Assembly (NCBI GenBank): GCA_012032965.1
Contig: JAAUPT010000096.1
Location: forward strand, 1 to 6,738
Direction of reading: 5' to 3'
DNA: 6,738 nucleotides
Origin: Nitrospira sp.
GTDB taxonomy: Bacteria > Nitrospirota > Nitrospiria > Nitrospirales > Nitrospiraceae
In this document: piece after piece, positions 1-5,559 of the stretch
How the letters are laid out: each line of letters opens with the position of its first letter
Position numbering within the stretch: position 1 is the stretch's first letter
The notes under the pieces: generated by a model
What the model saw: only the letters and a program-made list of their open reading frames with translations
Told to the model about the DNA's origin: nothing
Databases searched by the model: none
Position numbers and translations under genes: made by a program

Positions 1-399
1 GCAGAGGATCGCTAGTGGCTGCCAGTCTCCTCCCTTGAACCATTGGGAGATCACCTCGGTCAGCATGACGACCAGGATCGTATCCACGATGAAAGTCACC
101 TTGACGCGCCCCTCCCGGAAGTAGGTGACGGTGGTTTTGAATACTTCGACGAGTGCCAACAACATAAGCGTGTTGACGATGACCTGGCGTAGGACAACTT
201 CGGCTGAATGATCGATGAGTAGTCGAATCTCCCAAAAGGTCATCAGTGCGCCGCCGGTGATGGCAGTCAACAGTGTCAGAATCACCAGGCTGAGTACCCC
301 TTTGATGCCCCAGTTCCAGACTTCTAAGAGATCGAGGTTGGAGAGCCGCTGCCTCAGAACTCCACCGTCAAACAGACGAGCCGCTTCGAGTACTGGCAT
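1..399 (-). CDS. psiE: PsiE-like phosphate-starvation-inducible membrane protein (3'-partial)
   Basis: This is the N-terminal 133 residues of an integral membrane protein of the PsiE family; the 3' end lies outside the window. Three hydrophobic segments are visible at about residues 33-55, 69-88 and 101-120. The stretch between the second and third reads LVEVFKTTVTYFREGRVKV, a pattern typical of PsiE proteins. PsiE is a Pho-regulon gene in E. coli, with no biochemical function established. I chose the ATG at 399 because a GAAAGGA-type ribosome binding site sits just upstream. An in-frame ATG at 429 would add ten residues but has no good site. The gene is transcribed away from sixA, and the shared spacer carries an 11-bp direct-repeat array (457-484) oriented toward psiE. 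Family assignment is by recognition of the sequence pattern, not by a search. Confidence 0.8.
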   Translation of the reverse strand, partial: MPVLEAARLFDGGVLRQRLSNLDLLEVWNWGIKGVLSLVILTLLTAITGGALMTFWEIRLLIDHSAEVVLRQVIVNTLMLLALVEVFKTTVTYFREGRVKVTFIVDTILVVMLTEVISQWFKGGDWQPLAILC

Positions 400-440
400 G
401 GCGTCCTTTCTTTCCGTTTTCGCTAACATGAGGGTATCGG

Positions 441-446
441 ACTATC
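441..446 (-). promoter_or_regulatory. Possible -10 hexamer of psiE
   Basis: GATAGT on the minus strand matches four of six positions of TATAAT. It lies 10 bp downstream of the last repeat of the Pho-like array and 41 bp upstream of the psiE ATG. No separate -35 is evident, as expected for an activator-dependent promoter. The match is weak on its own. Confidence 0.25.
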
Positions 447-456
447 GTTCCGGAGC

Positions 457-484
457 AGTCACGAACAGGTAAAACCTGTGTTAA
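457..484 (-). promoter_or_regulatory. Pho-box-like array of three 6-mers upstream of psiE
   Basis: Read on the minus strand, three 6-mers lie exactly 11 bp apart: TTAACA (479-484), TTTACC (468-473) and GTGACT (457-462). Six-base units with 5-base spacers match the geometry of the Bacillus PhoP box (TTAACA-like repeats) and the 11-bp period of PhoB boxes. A GATAGT hexamer (441-446) lies 10 bp downstream of the last unit and could be the -10. An alternative reading of the same bases is the palindrome ACAGGT-aaa-ACCTGT at 465-479. Its place before a PsiE-like gene favours the Pho reading. The function is inferred. Confidence 0.5.
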
Positions 485-536
485 ATCCATGGCCTCTGTG
501 TGCTAGGCTCATGCCACACGATGTTGAGGGAGGATT

Positions 537-1066
537 ATGGAATGTATTCTGGTTCGTCACGGGATTGCCGTAGAGCCTGATGAATGGGAAGGTGAGGAGG
601 AGAATCTTCCTCTTATGGAGAAAGGAAAAAACGTGTTCGACAGATTGCCAAAGGATTGGCGGCAGTTGACTGTAAGTCGATCCATCTGTTTACGAGCCCG
701 TTCGTGCGGGCCGATGATACAGCGAGGCTTCTACGGGCGGTCATCTGTCCGACTCTCAAGGGCCAGACGCGAGAAGAATTGGCAGTCGGAGCGAAACCCG
801 AACAAGTTGTTACGCTTCTCCGCACGCTCCCGTCTGATGCAGTCGTGGTCTGTGTGAGACGTGAGCCTCAGCTTGGAAAAGTCGTGAGCCTGTTGCTCTG
901 CGGGAAAGCCCTTCCCAACTTTCCACTTAAGAAGGCCGGGTCTGCGCGCCTCGTATCAGAGGGTTTAATCGGCCTGGGCCAAGGTCGGCTATGCTGGTGG
1001 CTTCAGCCGATGCAGCTGCGGACCTTAGGCAAGCGAGCCCATGCCAAGAAACGTGAGGATTCTTAA
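537..1066 (+). pseudogene. sixA: Phosphohistidine phosphatase SixA, frameshifted and with altered active site
   Basis: SixA is a small histidine phosphatase that removes phosphate from phosphohistidine. The start is ATG 537, with GAGGGAGG immediately upstream. The N-terminus carries the catalytic RHG motif (R7-H8-G9). Around codon 30 the family sequence jumps to the -1 frame. Frame 0 reads EKGKN at 618-632, whereas the continuation KKRVRQIAKGLAAVD is in the frame of 629 onward. That frame then runs through LFTSPFVRADDTARLL to the stop at 1064-1066. Adding one A to the run 626-631 restores a 176-residue protein of normal SixA length. Unrepaired, frame 0 ends at 857 after 106 residues. The second motif, normally GHEP, reads R108-R109-E110-P111, so the second catalytic histidine is replaced by arginine. 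A frameshift plus a lost active-site residue points to decay, but the A run also makes sequencing error likely. The gene converges on the CYTH-CHAD gene. Confidence 0.8.
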
Positions 1067-1110
1067 GAGGCGGCCGGTTGGGTGCCAATCGTGGGCTCGT
1101 CCTGGACCGT

Positions 1111-1132
1111 GCACCGACAATTGTGACGGTGC
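1111..1132. terminator. Hairpin between convergent sixA and CYTH-CHAD genes
   Basis: GCACCG (1111-1116) and CGGTGC (1127-1132) form a perfect 6-bp stem around a 10-base loop. It sits in the 77-bp gap between two converging genes, where a bidirectional terminator is expected. There is no T tract on either side, so a standard intrinsic terminator is not shown. Confidence 0.3.
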
Positions 1133-1143
1133 CTTGACCCCGT

Positions 1144-2622
1144 TCATCCCCATGCCTTCTTTCCCCGTTTTAGCAACGTCTTGAACAGGGATTTCATATC
1201 CTTGCGGACGTCTTTGCGTCGTTGGCGTTGACGTTCGACCATGCGACCCGCCACAAATCCGGCGCGGACGCTGGTCGAGTACTTAAGGAACTGTCTGACG
1301 TGACGTTCGGCTTGAATCGCGTCCTGATGGATACCTAACAGATCTTGGATTGAGCGAGCTGCCTTGATGAAACGGACGGCTGGTTTGCCCACCGAGGCGC
1401 AAGCCAATTCGGCGGCGTAGCGGGCGCGTTTGGTCTTGATCCTGATTTTGTGAAGCGCGATGTCCGAGGGGGATGCTCTCAGACCCCTGATGGCCTTGCG
1501 CAATTTCTTGAAGGCCCTCCTCGCGAGCTGGCGCACAGTGAGTGACGACTCGACGACTGGAAGGTCGTGTGCGGCTTGTTGCAATCGCTTGATGAGATCT
1601 TGGTATCGGGTGCTGGTGAGTTCGCTTAGAACCATCTGGTGCACGGCGTCCCGTTGAGATCGAAGATGGGAGATAAAGTCGGCCAACAGCTTGCGATCTC
1701 GTGCGTCCAATTCAGAAGATTCCTCCATAAAATAGGCAATCTGGACATCGAGATCGCGGGCCGTTCCCAACACCTCGCTCAACCAATCGAGCTCCTGGTC
1801 TAATGAAGCGACCCATGCGGACAACAGGATTGGACGAGCTGTGCGAAGCACCGCCCGCAGGCGCCTTGTCGCGACACGCATCTGATGCAGACTCTCGCTC
1901 TCAGTCCCGAGTCTCGTGCCGGGATCATGGGCGAGGAGCCACCTGATGTGCTGTGTGAATGCCCACTTCACATGCTCAACCACCGGCGCTTTTGGGTCCG
2001 GTTCAGGTGCTGGGGTGGGAGTCTGCAACGAGAGGGCACGAAAGAACTTGGGCCGTCCGTCGTGATCAGACGCCCCGGCTTCGCGCAGCTGCCGTTCAAG
2101 AGAACGAAGCGATGTCTCATCACCCTGTCGTTGTTCTATTTCGAGCTCGCGAAACTGCTGAATGGTCCGGCTGTTTTTGATAACCGACACCGAGTCGAGG
2201 GCGATCTCAGCGACTGCAACTCGGGCATGGCGCACGAGCAGGCCGGTCCGCCAGACTCGCAGCGTCACGATGGGAATGAGTTTGTGATGTCCAAGAGGAA
2301 CAATCAGTAAGCCGCGTAACGTGGCAGGTGGATCGGACTGGTCGCCGGCCACCTCAACCTCCTGCCGATCATTGCCCAACGGTATTTTGAGTTGCCATGC
2401 GTGTTTCCCTTGCTCGATGCGATGGCGCAAGGTAATCCGTGCATGGGCTAAGTCATAGGCGGCCGTGTCGTAATACGTCGAGATCAGTAGCCGTCGAGGT
2501 AGGGGGGTACCGGGTAGCCGAGGAAGACGGAAACCGGCATCCACGGCCAGTTTGATTTCCCGTTCAGTGTGAGACGAGATGTTGGAACATTGCTGAGAAG
2601 AAGCTGTGTGGGATCGAGCCAT
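1144..2622 (-). CDS. CYTH-CHAD domain protein (triphosphate tunnel and polyphosphate-binding)
   Basis: This 492-residue cytoplasmic protein has two domains. Residues 18-200 are a CYTH (triphosphate tunnel) domain. The ExExK signature is E20-R-E22-I-K24, followed by basic tunnel strands RITLRHR (62-68) and WQLKIP (76-81), and acidic strands RQEVEV (86-91) and RELEIEQ (158-164). A proline-rich linker (201-213) leads to a CHAD domain (about 214-470). Its two conserved histidine helices are HQMRVATRRLRA (from H246) and HKIRIKTKRARY (from H391), with RDLDV at 289-293. CYTH domains bind or hydrolyse triphosphates. CHAD domains bind polyphosphate and have been found on polyphosphate granules. The tunnel residues look intact, so triphosphatase activity is possible but not demonstrated. 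The ATG at 2622 has only a weak AGG-type binding site. The last about 40 residues are strongly basic. The neighbours sixA and ppk1 fit a polyphosphate role. Confidence 0.9.
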   Translation of the reverse strand: MARSHTASSQQCSNISSHTEREIKLAVDAGFRLPRLPGTPLPRRLLISTYYDTAAYDLAHARITLRHRIEQGKHAWQLKIPLGNDRQEVEVAGDQSDPPATLRGLLIVPLGHHKLIPIVTLRVWRTGLLVRHARVAVAEIALDSVSVIKNSRTIQQFRELEIEQRQGDETSLRSLERQLREAGASDHDGRPKFFRALSLQTPTPAPEPDPKAPVVEHVKWAFTQHIRWLLAHDPGTRLGTESESLHQMRVATRRLRAVLRTARPILLSAWVASLDQELDWLSEVLGTARDLDVQIAYFMEESSELDARDRKLLADFISHLRSQRDAVHQMVLSELTSTRYQDLIKRLQQAAHDLPVVESSLTVRQLARRAFKKLRKAIRGLRASPSDIALHKIRIKTKRARYAAELACASVGKPAVRFIKAARSIQDLLGIHQDAIQAERHVRQFLKYSTSVRAGFVAGRMVERQRQRRKDVRKDMKSLFKTLLKRGKKAWG

Positions 2623-2800
2623 CGTAGGACCTATATGGCGGAAGGAGCGATTCTTTTTTCTAAACGCATAAGGGCGAGAATTGCAACCCTCGCTGAGTCG
2701 AGGGGAATTCGTGGGCTGGTCGATTACGGGATGGGGCGACTGGGGAGGGGGAGCGAGCTACCTCCGCAAGGAGGCAGTAGGTGTAAGGAGGAATCAGAGC
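2623..2800 (-). other. Intergenic spacer with two hairpins between the CBS and CYTH-CHAD genes
   Basis: Two short perfect stems are visible: CCCTCG/CGAGGG with a 6-base loop at 2687-2704, and CCTCC/GGAGG with a 4-base loop at 2761-2774. On the minus strand the first is followed by a few Ts (TTGCAATTC), so it could weakly terminate the CBS transcript. A GGAGG on the plus strand here is not followed by a convincing coding frame. I see no gene in this stretch. Confidence 0.35.
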
Positions 2801-3184
2801 CTAGAAGTCATCGATAGAAACCGGTCGTAGAAAGTCACGGACGGACACCAGACCGACGAGTGCACCCCCTTTGGTCACACCGAGGTGGAGCGTACGATGC
2901 CTGTCCATGAGGTCTGCAGCTTCCGTCAATGGCCGCCGTTCTTCGATGCCTGGGATTGGGCTGCTCATGATCTTTTCAACCGGTACGAAGTATGCGGCCT
3001 TCTCCGCTCCGACGAACTTTTTGACGATATCTGATTCGGTCACGATGCCGATGATCTGGGCTTGACGCGCGACGAACACGCTCTCAACATTGCAGACTCT
3101 CATTAACTTCGCCGCCTCAACGACCGACGTGCCTGCGTCCACCGTCACCATTTCTTTCTGCATCAAATTGCCGACTGTCACCAT
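2801..3184 (-). CDS. Two-CBS-domain protein
   Basis: This 127-residue soluble protein consists almost entirely of a pair of CBS domains, roughly residues 5-60 and 69-121. Each ends in the usual hydrophobic strand and helix: IIGIVTESDIV (44-54) and LVGLVSVRDFLR (109-120). CBS pairs bind adenosine nucleotides or related ligands and act as sensors. Free-standing pairs like this one have no fixed target. The T-E-S-D and S-V-R-D turns retain the Asp that commonly contacts ribose in nucleotide-binding CBS pairs. The ATG at 3184 is preceded by AAAAGGAGG at 6-base spacing, a near-perfect ribosome binding site, so the start is firm and expression is probably high. The next gene on the strand (CYTH-CHAD) starts 178 bp away, so the two need not form one operon. 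The substrate or partner is unknown. Confidence 0.9.
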   Translation of the reverse strand: MVTVGNLMQKEMVTVDAGTSVVEAAKLMRVCNVESVFVARQAQIIGIVTESDIVKKFVGAEKAAYFVPVEKIMSSPIPGIEERRPLTEAADLMDRHRTLHLGVTKGGALVGLVSVRDFLRPVSIDDF

Positions 3185-3450
3185 GGGATCCTCCTTTTAA
3201 TATTTGTATTGGCCTCAAGGTACCACGCGTCCGTTGCAGCGGCGTTAAGTGGCCATTACAGGTCGGTAAACTTTTCACGTGAGAGAGATGTCACACGGGA
3301 TTTACGATTCGGCAATGAGGCAGTGACTTACATACGATACATCTGTCTTCAATGCAGCCGGAGATTCGCCTCATGATCGATGGCAGTCACGAAGTCATGA
3401 TGACGAATCGGAATTCATGTCAGTTAGCAAAGACCAGGAGGTAAAACATT
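3185..3450. other. Divergent intergenic region between the CBS gene and a small ORF
   Basis: There is no coding frame here. On the minus strand, toward the CBS gene, four degenerate 6-mers resemble the Pho-like units seen elsewhere: GTGACA (3289-3294), CTCACG (3278-3283), TTTACC (3265-3270) and GTAATG (3254-3259). Their spacing is 11, 13 and 11 bp. The match is poorer than at psiE or ppk1. Two copies of the palindrome TCATGA lie near 3372 and 3395. ATGAGGC near 3316 can pair with GCCTCAT near 3369. I cannot assign a promoter. Confidence 0.3.
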
Positions 3451-3564
3451 ATGGTCACTGATCTACAGATGGGGTTTCCGCTCGTGAGATCCCTCATGGT
3501 CCGCTTGGCCATCATCGTGATAAGTATTTGTGGCATATTCATCAGATTAAGACCGACTCGCTGA
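3451..3564 (+). CDS. Small hydrophobic protein, 37 aa, unknown
   Basis: This short ORF starts at ATG 3451 with a full AGGAGG (3436-3441) at 9-base spacing, which is the main reason to call it. The 37-residue product has a polar start (MVTDLQMG), then a hydrophobic stretch from about residue 9 to 31 containing RLAIIVISICGIFI. It ends in a basic tail RLRPTR. A single membrane-spanning helix with a positive C-terminus is plausible. The stop codon lies within the loop of a perfect 8-bp hairpin (3553-3578), which could end the transcript. It is divergent from the CBS gene. I do not recognise a family, and homologues in related genomes would be needed to confirm that it is made. Confidence 0.45.
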   Translation: MVTDLQMGFPLVRSLMVRLAIIVISICGIFIRLRPTR

Positions 3565-3578
3565 AGTCCTCGAGTCGG
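3553..3578 (+). terminator. 8-bp hairpin at the end of the 37-aa ORF
   Basis: CCGACTCG (3553-3560) pairs perfectly with CGAGTCGG (3571-3578) around a 10-base loop that contains the TGA of the small ORF. No T tract follows, so this may be a Rho-assisted or RNA-stabilising hairpin rather than an intrinsic terminator. Confidence 0.35.
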
Positions 3579-3653
3579 ACATCCGAGCGCGAGGCATGAA
3601 GCTGTATGCTACAGCGGGCAGGAAGCGAGTCGTTGATGACGAGTTGAACGAGT

Positions 3654-3791
3654 GTGTTAGTGGACCATTGGGCTGGTACAATCACGGTGTGTCAGGATGG
3701 AGTAGCTGTCACCGTCGACGGCAACCCAAAGTGGGTTCGTACCGAGACGGGTCTCCTCGAAGCGCGGACGATGGATTTGGTTTCCGAGTGA
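3654..3791 (+). CDS. Possible small ORF, 45 aa, unknown
   Basis: This is a tentative call. The frame from GTG 3654 to TGA 3789-3791 encodes 45 residues, with an interior reading VTVDGNPKWVRTETGLLEAR. About half of its codons begin with G, a bias typical of real coding frames, and this is less true of the opposite strand. A strong hairpin starts at the base after the stop. Against it, there is no ribosome binding site and an in-frame TGA lies at 3645-3647, so it may be the 3' part of a broken gene. Two competing frames overlap it: a longer plus-strand frame from 3596 and a GTG-started minus-strand frame 3848-3657 with AAAGGAGGG ten bases upstream. I cannot decide firmly among them. Confidence 0.25.
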   Translation: MLVDHWAGTITVCQDGVAVTVDGNPKWVRTETGLLEARTMDLVSE

Positions 3792-3826
3792 GAGCCGGCA
3801 GGGCATTCCTGCCCATGTTCCGGCTC
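3792..3826 (+). terminator. Compound hairpin after the 45-aa ORF
   Basis: The outer stem GAGCCGG (3792-3798) / CCGGCTC (3820-3826) is perfect at 7 bp. It encloses a second perfect stem GGGCA (3801-3805) / TGCCC (3810-3814) with loop TTCC. It begins directly after the TGA at 3789-3791. It lacks a T tract. It could be a terminator or a structured RNA element. Confidence 0.4.
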
Positions 3827-3891
3827 CCGCCTGTCCATTACCATACACTATTCAATTTCCCTCCTTTCTGAAATCAATACGAGCACCTCAC

Positions 3892-3975
3892 TTACTCTCG
3901 CCACGCAGCGACCATCGTATAGGCCACTGTCACAATGGCGCTTATCAGGATCGCTTCAATCATCCATGTCGTCAT
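3892..3975 (-). CDS. Single-helix small membrane protein, 27 aa
   Basis: This is a 27-residue ORF from ATG 3975 to TAA 3892-3894, preceded by GGGAGGTGA at good spacing. Nearly the whole product is one hydrophobic helix (IEAILISAIVTVAYTMVAA) between a short polar N-terminus and a charged end, WRE. The size and layout recall small subunits such as KdpF or CydX that sit on larger membrane complexes. No such complex is encoded next to it, so the comparison is of form only. It is divergent from the yidD-like fragment. A second purine-rich site (AAAGGAGGG on the minus strand, about 3859-3867) follows 25 bp after its stop, hinting that another short frame may be cotranscribed. Confidence 0.5.
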   Translation of the reverse strand: MTTWMIEAILISAIVTVAYTMVAAWRE

Positions 3976-4009
3976 CGCTCTTCACCTCCCTCCATATTGG
4001 GCCAGTTCT

Positions 4010-4117
4010 ATGGCCGTAAGTAGGTTGTTCCTCATTGACATGGTGCGATTCTATCGAAGCGGTGTTTCTCCTTCGTTACAGTCATGCCAATTCCACGTGA
4101 AAACATCGCGTGGGTAG
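4010..4117 (+). pseudogene. yidD: Degraded fragment resembling the YidD N-terminus
   Basis: The frame from ATG 4010 to TAG 4115-4117 reads RLFLIDMVRFYR then SGVSPSLQSCQFH. This follows the start of YidD, the small membrane-protein insertion factor, in which a hydrophobic segment leads to R-x-Y, then S-P-x-L, then C-x-F. One residue is missing between SPSL and the Cys. After FH the family's P-T-C-S-x-Y motif is absent, the sequence becomes VKTSRG, and a stop follows. The rest of YidD, including its HPxHPGG region, is not found in any frame downstream. There is no ribosome binding site. I read it as a remnant. A chance match in a 35-residue frame is possible, and in other bacteria yidD lies in the rnpA-yidC cluster, not here. 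Confidence 0.35.
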
Positions 4118-4211
4118 TGAGAGGAAGAAATCAGTGAAGGACTAGTTCAGTATCAGAAGTAGGAATCCATTCTTAGAGGTACTGTGAGAGAGTTGGTACG
4201 TTCTCCTGGTA

Positions 4212-4421
4212 TTACATGCCTTCGCGTGCGTGCAGTCGTTTCAACATCGCTATGGCCATCCGAGTGCCATTTTCTATACGCGCAGTCCGCCGATTCTTCT
4301 GCGACGGACGCCAGCCTTGGAACAGACGCCAATTCAGTGACACGCGTGTCTCGACCAGAGCCCTTCCCACGGGGAACATGGATGAACGGAAGGGACGAGA
4401 ATTGTACGTGTCCGGAATCAT
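4212..4421 (-). CDS. Small basic protein, 69 aa, unknown
   Basis: This 69-residue ORF starts at ATG 4421. AAGGAGGT lies 7 bases upstream, an exact match to the 16S anti-Shine-Dalgarno, which makes this the best-supported small gene in the window. A GTG at 4430 is in frame but overlaps the ribosome binding site. The product is rich in Arg and Lys. It has an aromatic basic centre (NWRLFQGWRPSQKNRR) and a C-terminal amphipathic-looking helix (RMAIAMLKRLHARE). There is no signal peptide and no membrane segment. Such a charge could suit binding to nucleic acid or to polyphosphate, but nothing in the sequence proves either. About 60 bp upstream is a three-unit 11-bp repeat array like those before psiE and ppk1, so phosphate control is a reasonable guess. 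I do not recognise a family. Confidence 0.55.
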   Translation of the reverse strand: MIPDTYNSRPFRSSMFPVGRALVETRVSLNWRLFQGWRPSQKNRRTARIENGTRMAIAMLKRLHAREGM

Positions 4422-4480
4422 GGCCTCCACCTCCTTTATGAATGTGCAGCTGGTGGGAGACGCAGAGGGTGACGCGTGGA

Positions 4481-4508
4481 CGTGAATTGAAGGTTACGAG
4501 GGCGTTAA
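4481..4508 (-). promoter_or_regulatory. Pho-box-like array upstream of the 69-aa gene
   Basis: On the minus strand, three 6-mers lie exactly 11 bp apart: TTAACG (4503-4508), GTAACC (4492-4497) and TTCACG (4481-4486). A fourth unit, GTCACC (4468-4473), follows at 13 bp. They fit the pattern K-T-N-A-C-N shared with the arrays at psiE and ppk1. The array ends about 60 bp before the small gene's ATG. No clear -10 is visible between them. Confidence 0.4.
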
Positions 4509-4631
4509 CATTTCGACACATCTTCACGTGTGCTTCTTGGGCAAGTTTACGAGGACAGCCCAACACACGTTGGAAGGCCTAGTGCGATGATTCGCGGATT
4601 AGCGGGAGCAATGAGGATGGCATGAGGCCCA

Positions 4632-5297
4632 TCACTCGAATTCGTCCCACCCACTTAAGCGAGTGCCGAAGACCAAGGTTCGTCGATTGGTAGAAACCGC
4701 TATGAGGCCGTTTTCGTTATCCACTCCCAGGATGTGCTCATGGACATCTAACGACTTTGATGCGAAACCGCCGAGAAGTGGTGTGAACCCCACCAATCGT
4801 TCATTGGTGATGAAGACGGCCCCATAGTCATTACTGTGGAAGCGGTTGACTTTTTCCCGCATCCCTAACGGTTCCTCAAGCCACAGGCCATTGACGCCGC
4901 GAAATCCGTACAGGTGTCGATCGGTCCTGATAAGGCTGAAGGTTGGGAGAATCTTCCGTTCAAAGACTTTTTCGTTCACGTCCAGTTCTTTCTTGCTCCA
5001 GGTTAGAACACGGCTTGAAAACCCTAAGAGTCGACGCGACGTCACCACGATTCCGTTGATGCCATTCGTGCCGGAGCTGAGCACGATCTCTTGCGCGCCG
5101 AGAGGGATCTCTCTTCGTCCACTCAGTTGACTGGTCGCGACGGCTTGACCAGACTCCAGCCACAGCGTCACTTCAGACTGGAGCTCTGCCCCGGTGACAC
5201 CTTGCGAAAGGAGCCAGATCAAACCTAAGCAGGTGATGAGGCATAGTCGAATTGGGGAGAGAGGGGTTTCGAATGTGTTCATGAATCGATCGAACAA
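4632..5297 (-). CDS. Secreted protein with four internal repeats, unknown function
   Basis: This protein of 221 residues (216 if it starts at ATG 5282) has a clear Sec signal peptide: Arg17, a hydrophobic core LCLITCLGLIWLL and a likely cleavage after VTGA (37). The mature part holds four copies of a roughly 40-residue unit at about residues 79-111, 119-150, 158-189 and 196-221. Each copy has a strand such as GIVVTSRRLLGF, SLIRTDRHLYGF, AVFITNERLVGF or IAVSTNRRTLVF. In the first three this is followed by a loop and an acidic turn (LDVNEKV, LGMREKV, LDVHEHI). The pattern suggests a small beta-propeller-like or repeat-strand fold in the periplasm. The TTG at 5297 has AGG five bases upstream, while the ATG at 5282 has no binding site, so I kept the longer form. 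I do not recognise a family. Confidence 0.75.
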   Translation of the reverse strand: MFDRFMNTFETPLSPIRLCLITCLGLIWLLSQGVTGAELQSEVTLWLESGQAVATSQLSGRREIPLGAQEIVLSSGTNGINGIVVTSRRLLGFSSRVLTWSKKELDVNEKVFERKILPTFSLIRTDRHLYGFRGVNGLWLEEPLGMREKVNRFHSNDYGAVFITNERLVGFTPLLGGFASKSLDVHEHILGVDNENGLIAVSTNRRTLVFGTRLSGWDEFE

Positions 5298-5559
5298 ATT
5301 GACCTATGAGGACCCGGGCTGGTTACTCTCACCAGTCTGTGATCAGATATCTTCAGCATAGCTTATCAAGAAACGCGCTGAGTAGAGGAGTGAGTTTCAG
5401 GAGTTCCTTGCTAAGATGGCTGCGCTGGCCCCCATAATCGTCAATCAACACGGTAGAATCAGCGGGCGCTCGTATCACTAATTACTCTTGGAGCAAATAT
5501 CGTTTGCTGTCAGAAGGGAGAAGAGTGGCTAGGCTCCTGGCAGAACACGAGACAGGGAT

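Noticed and set aside
215..472. Plus-strand ORF of 85 aa
   Set aside because: It is antisense to the psiE-like gene over most of its length, has a composition unlike a protein (Ser/Arg-rich) and has no ribosome binding site.
1885..2310. Plus-strand ORF of 141 aa
   Set aside because: It lies wholly inside the CYTH-CHAD gene on the opposite strand, whose domains are clear. It has no family pattern or binding site.
3372..3400. Two TCATGA palindromes as an operator
   Set aside because: Six-base palindromes of this kind are common. The bases between them show no further symmetry and there is no clear promoter alongside.
3596..3871. Plus-strand ORF of 91 aa
   Set aside because: Its start has GAGG only one base before the ATG. 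Its later part is Arg/Ser-rich out-of-frame sequence across the region where another frame shows better codon bias.
4153..4566. Minus-strand ORF of 137 aa overlapping the 69-aa gene
   Set aside because: It starts at a TTG without a ribosome binding site, has His/Ser/Arg-rich shadow composition, and overlaps a small ORF with a perfect Shine-Dalgarno in another frame.
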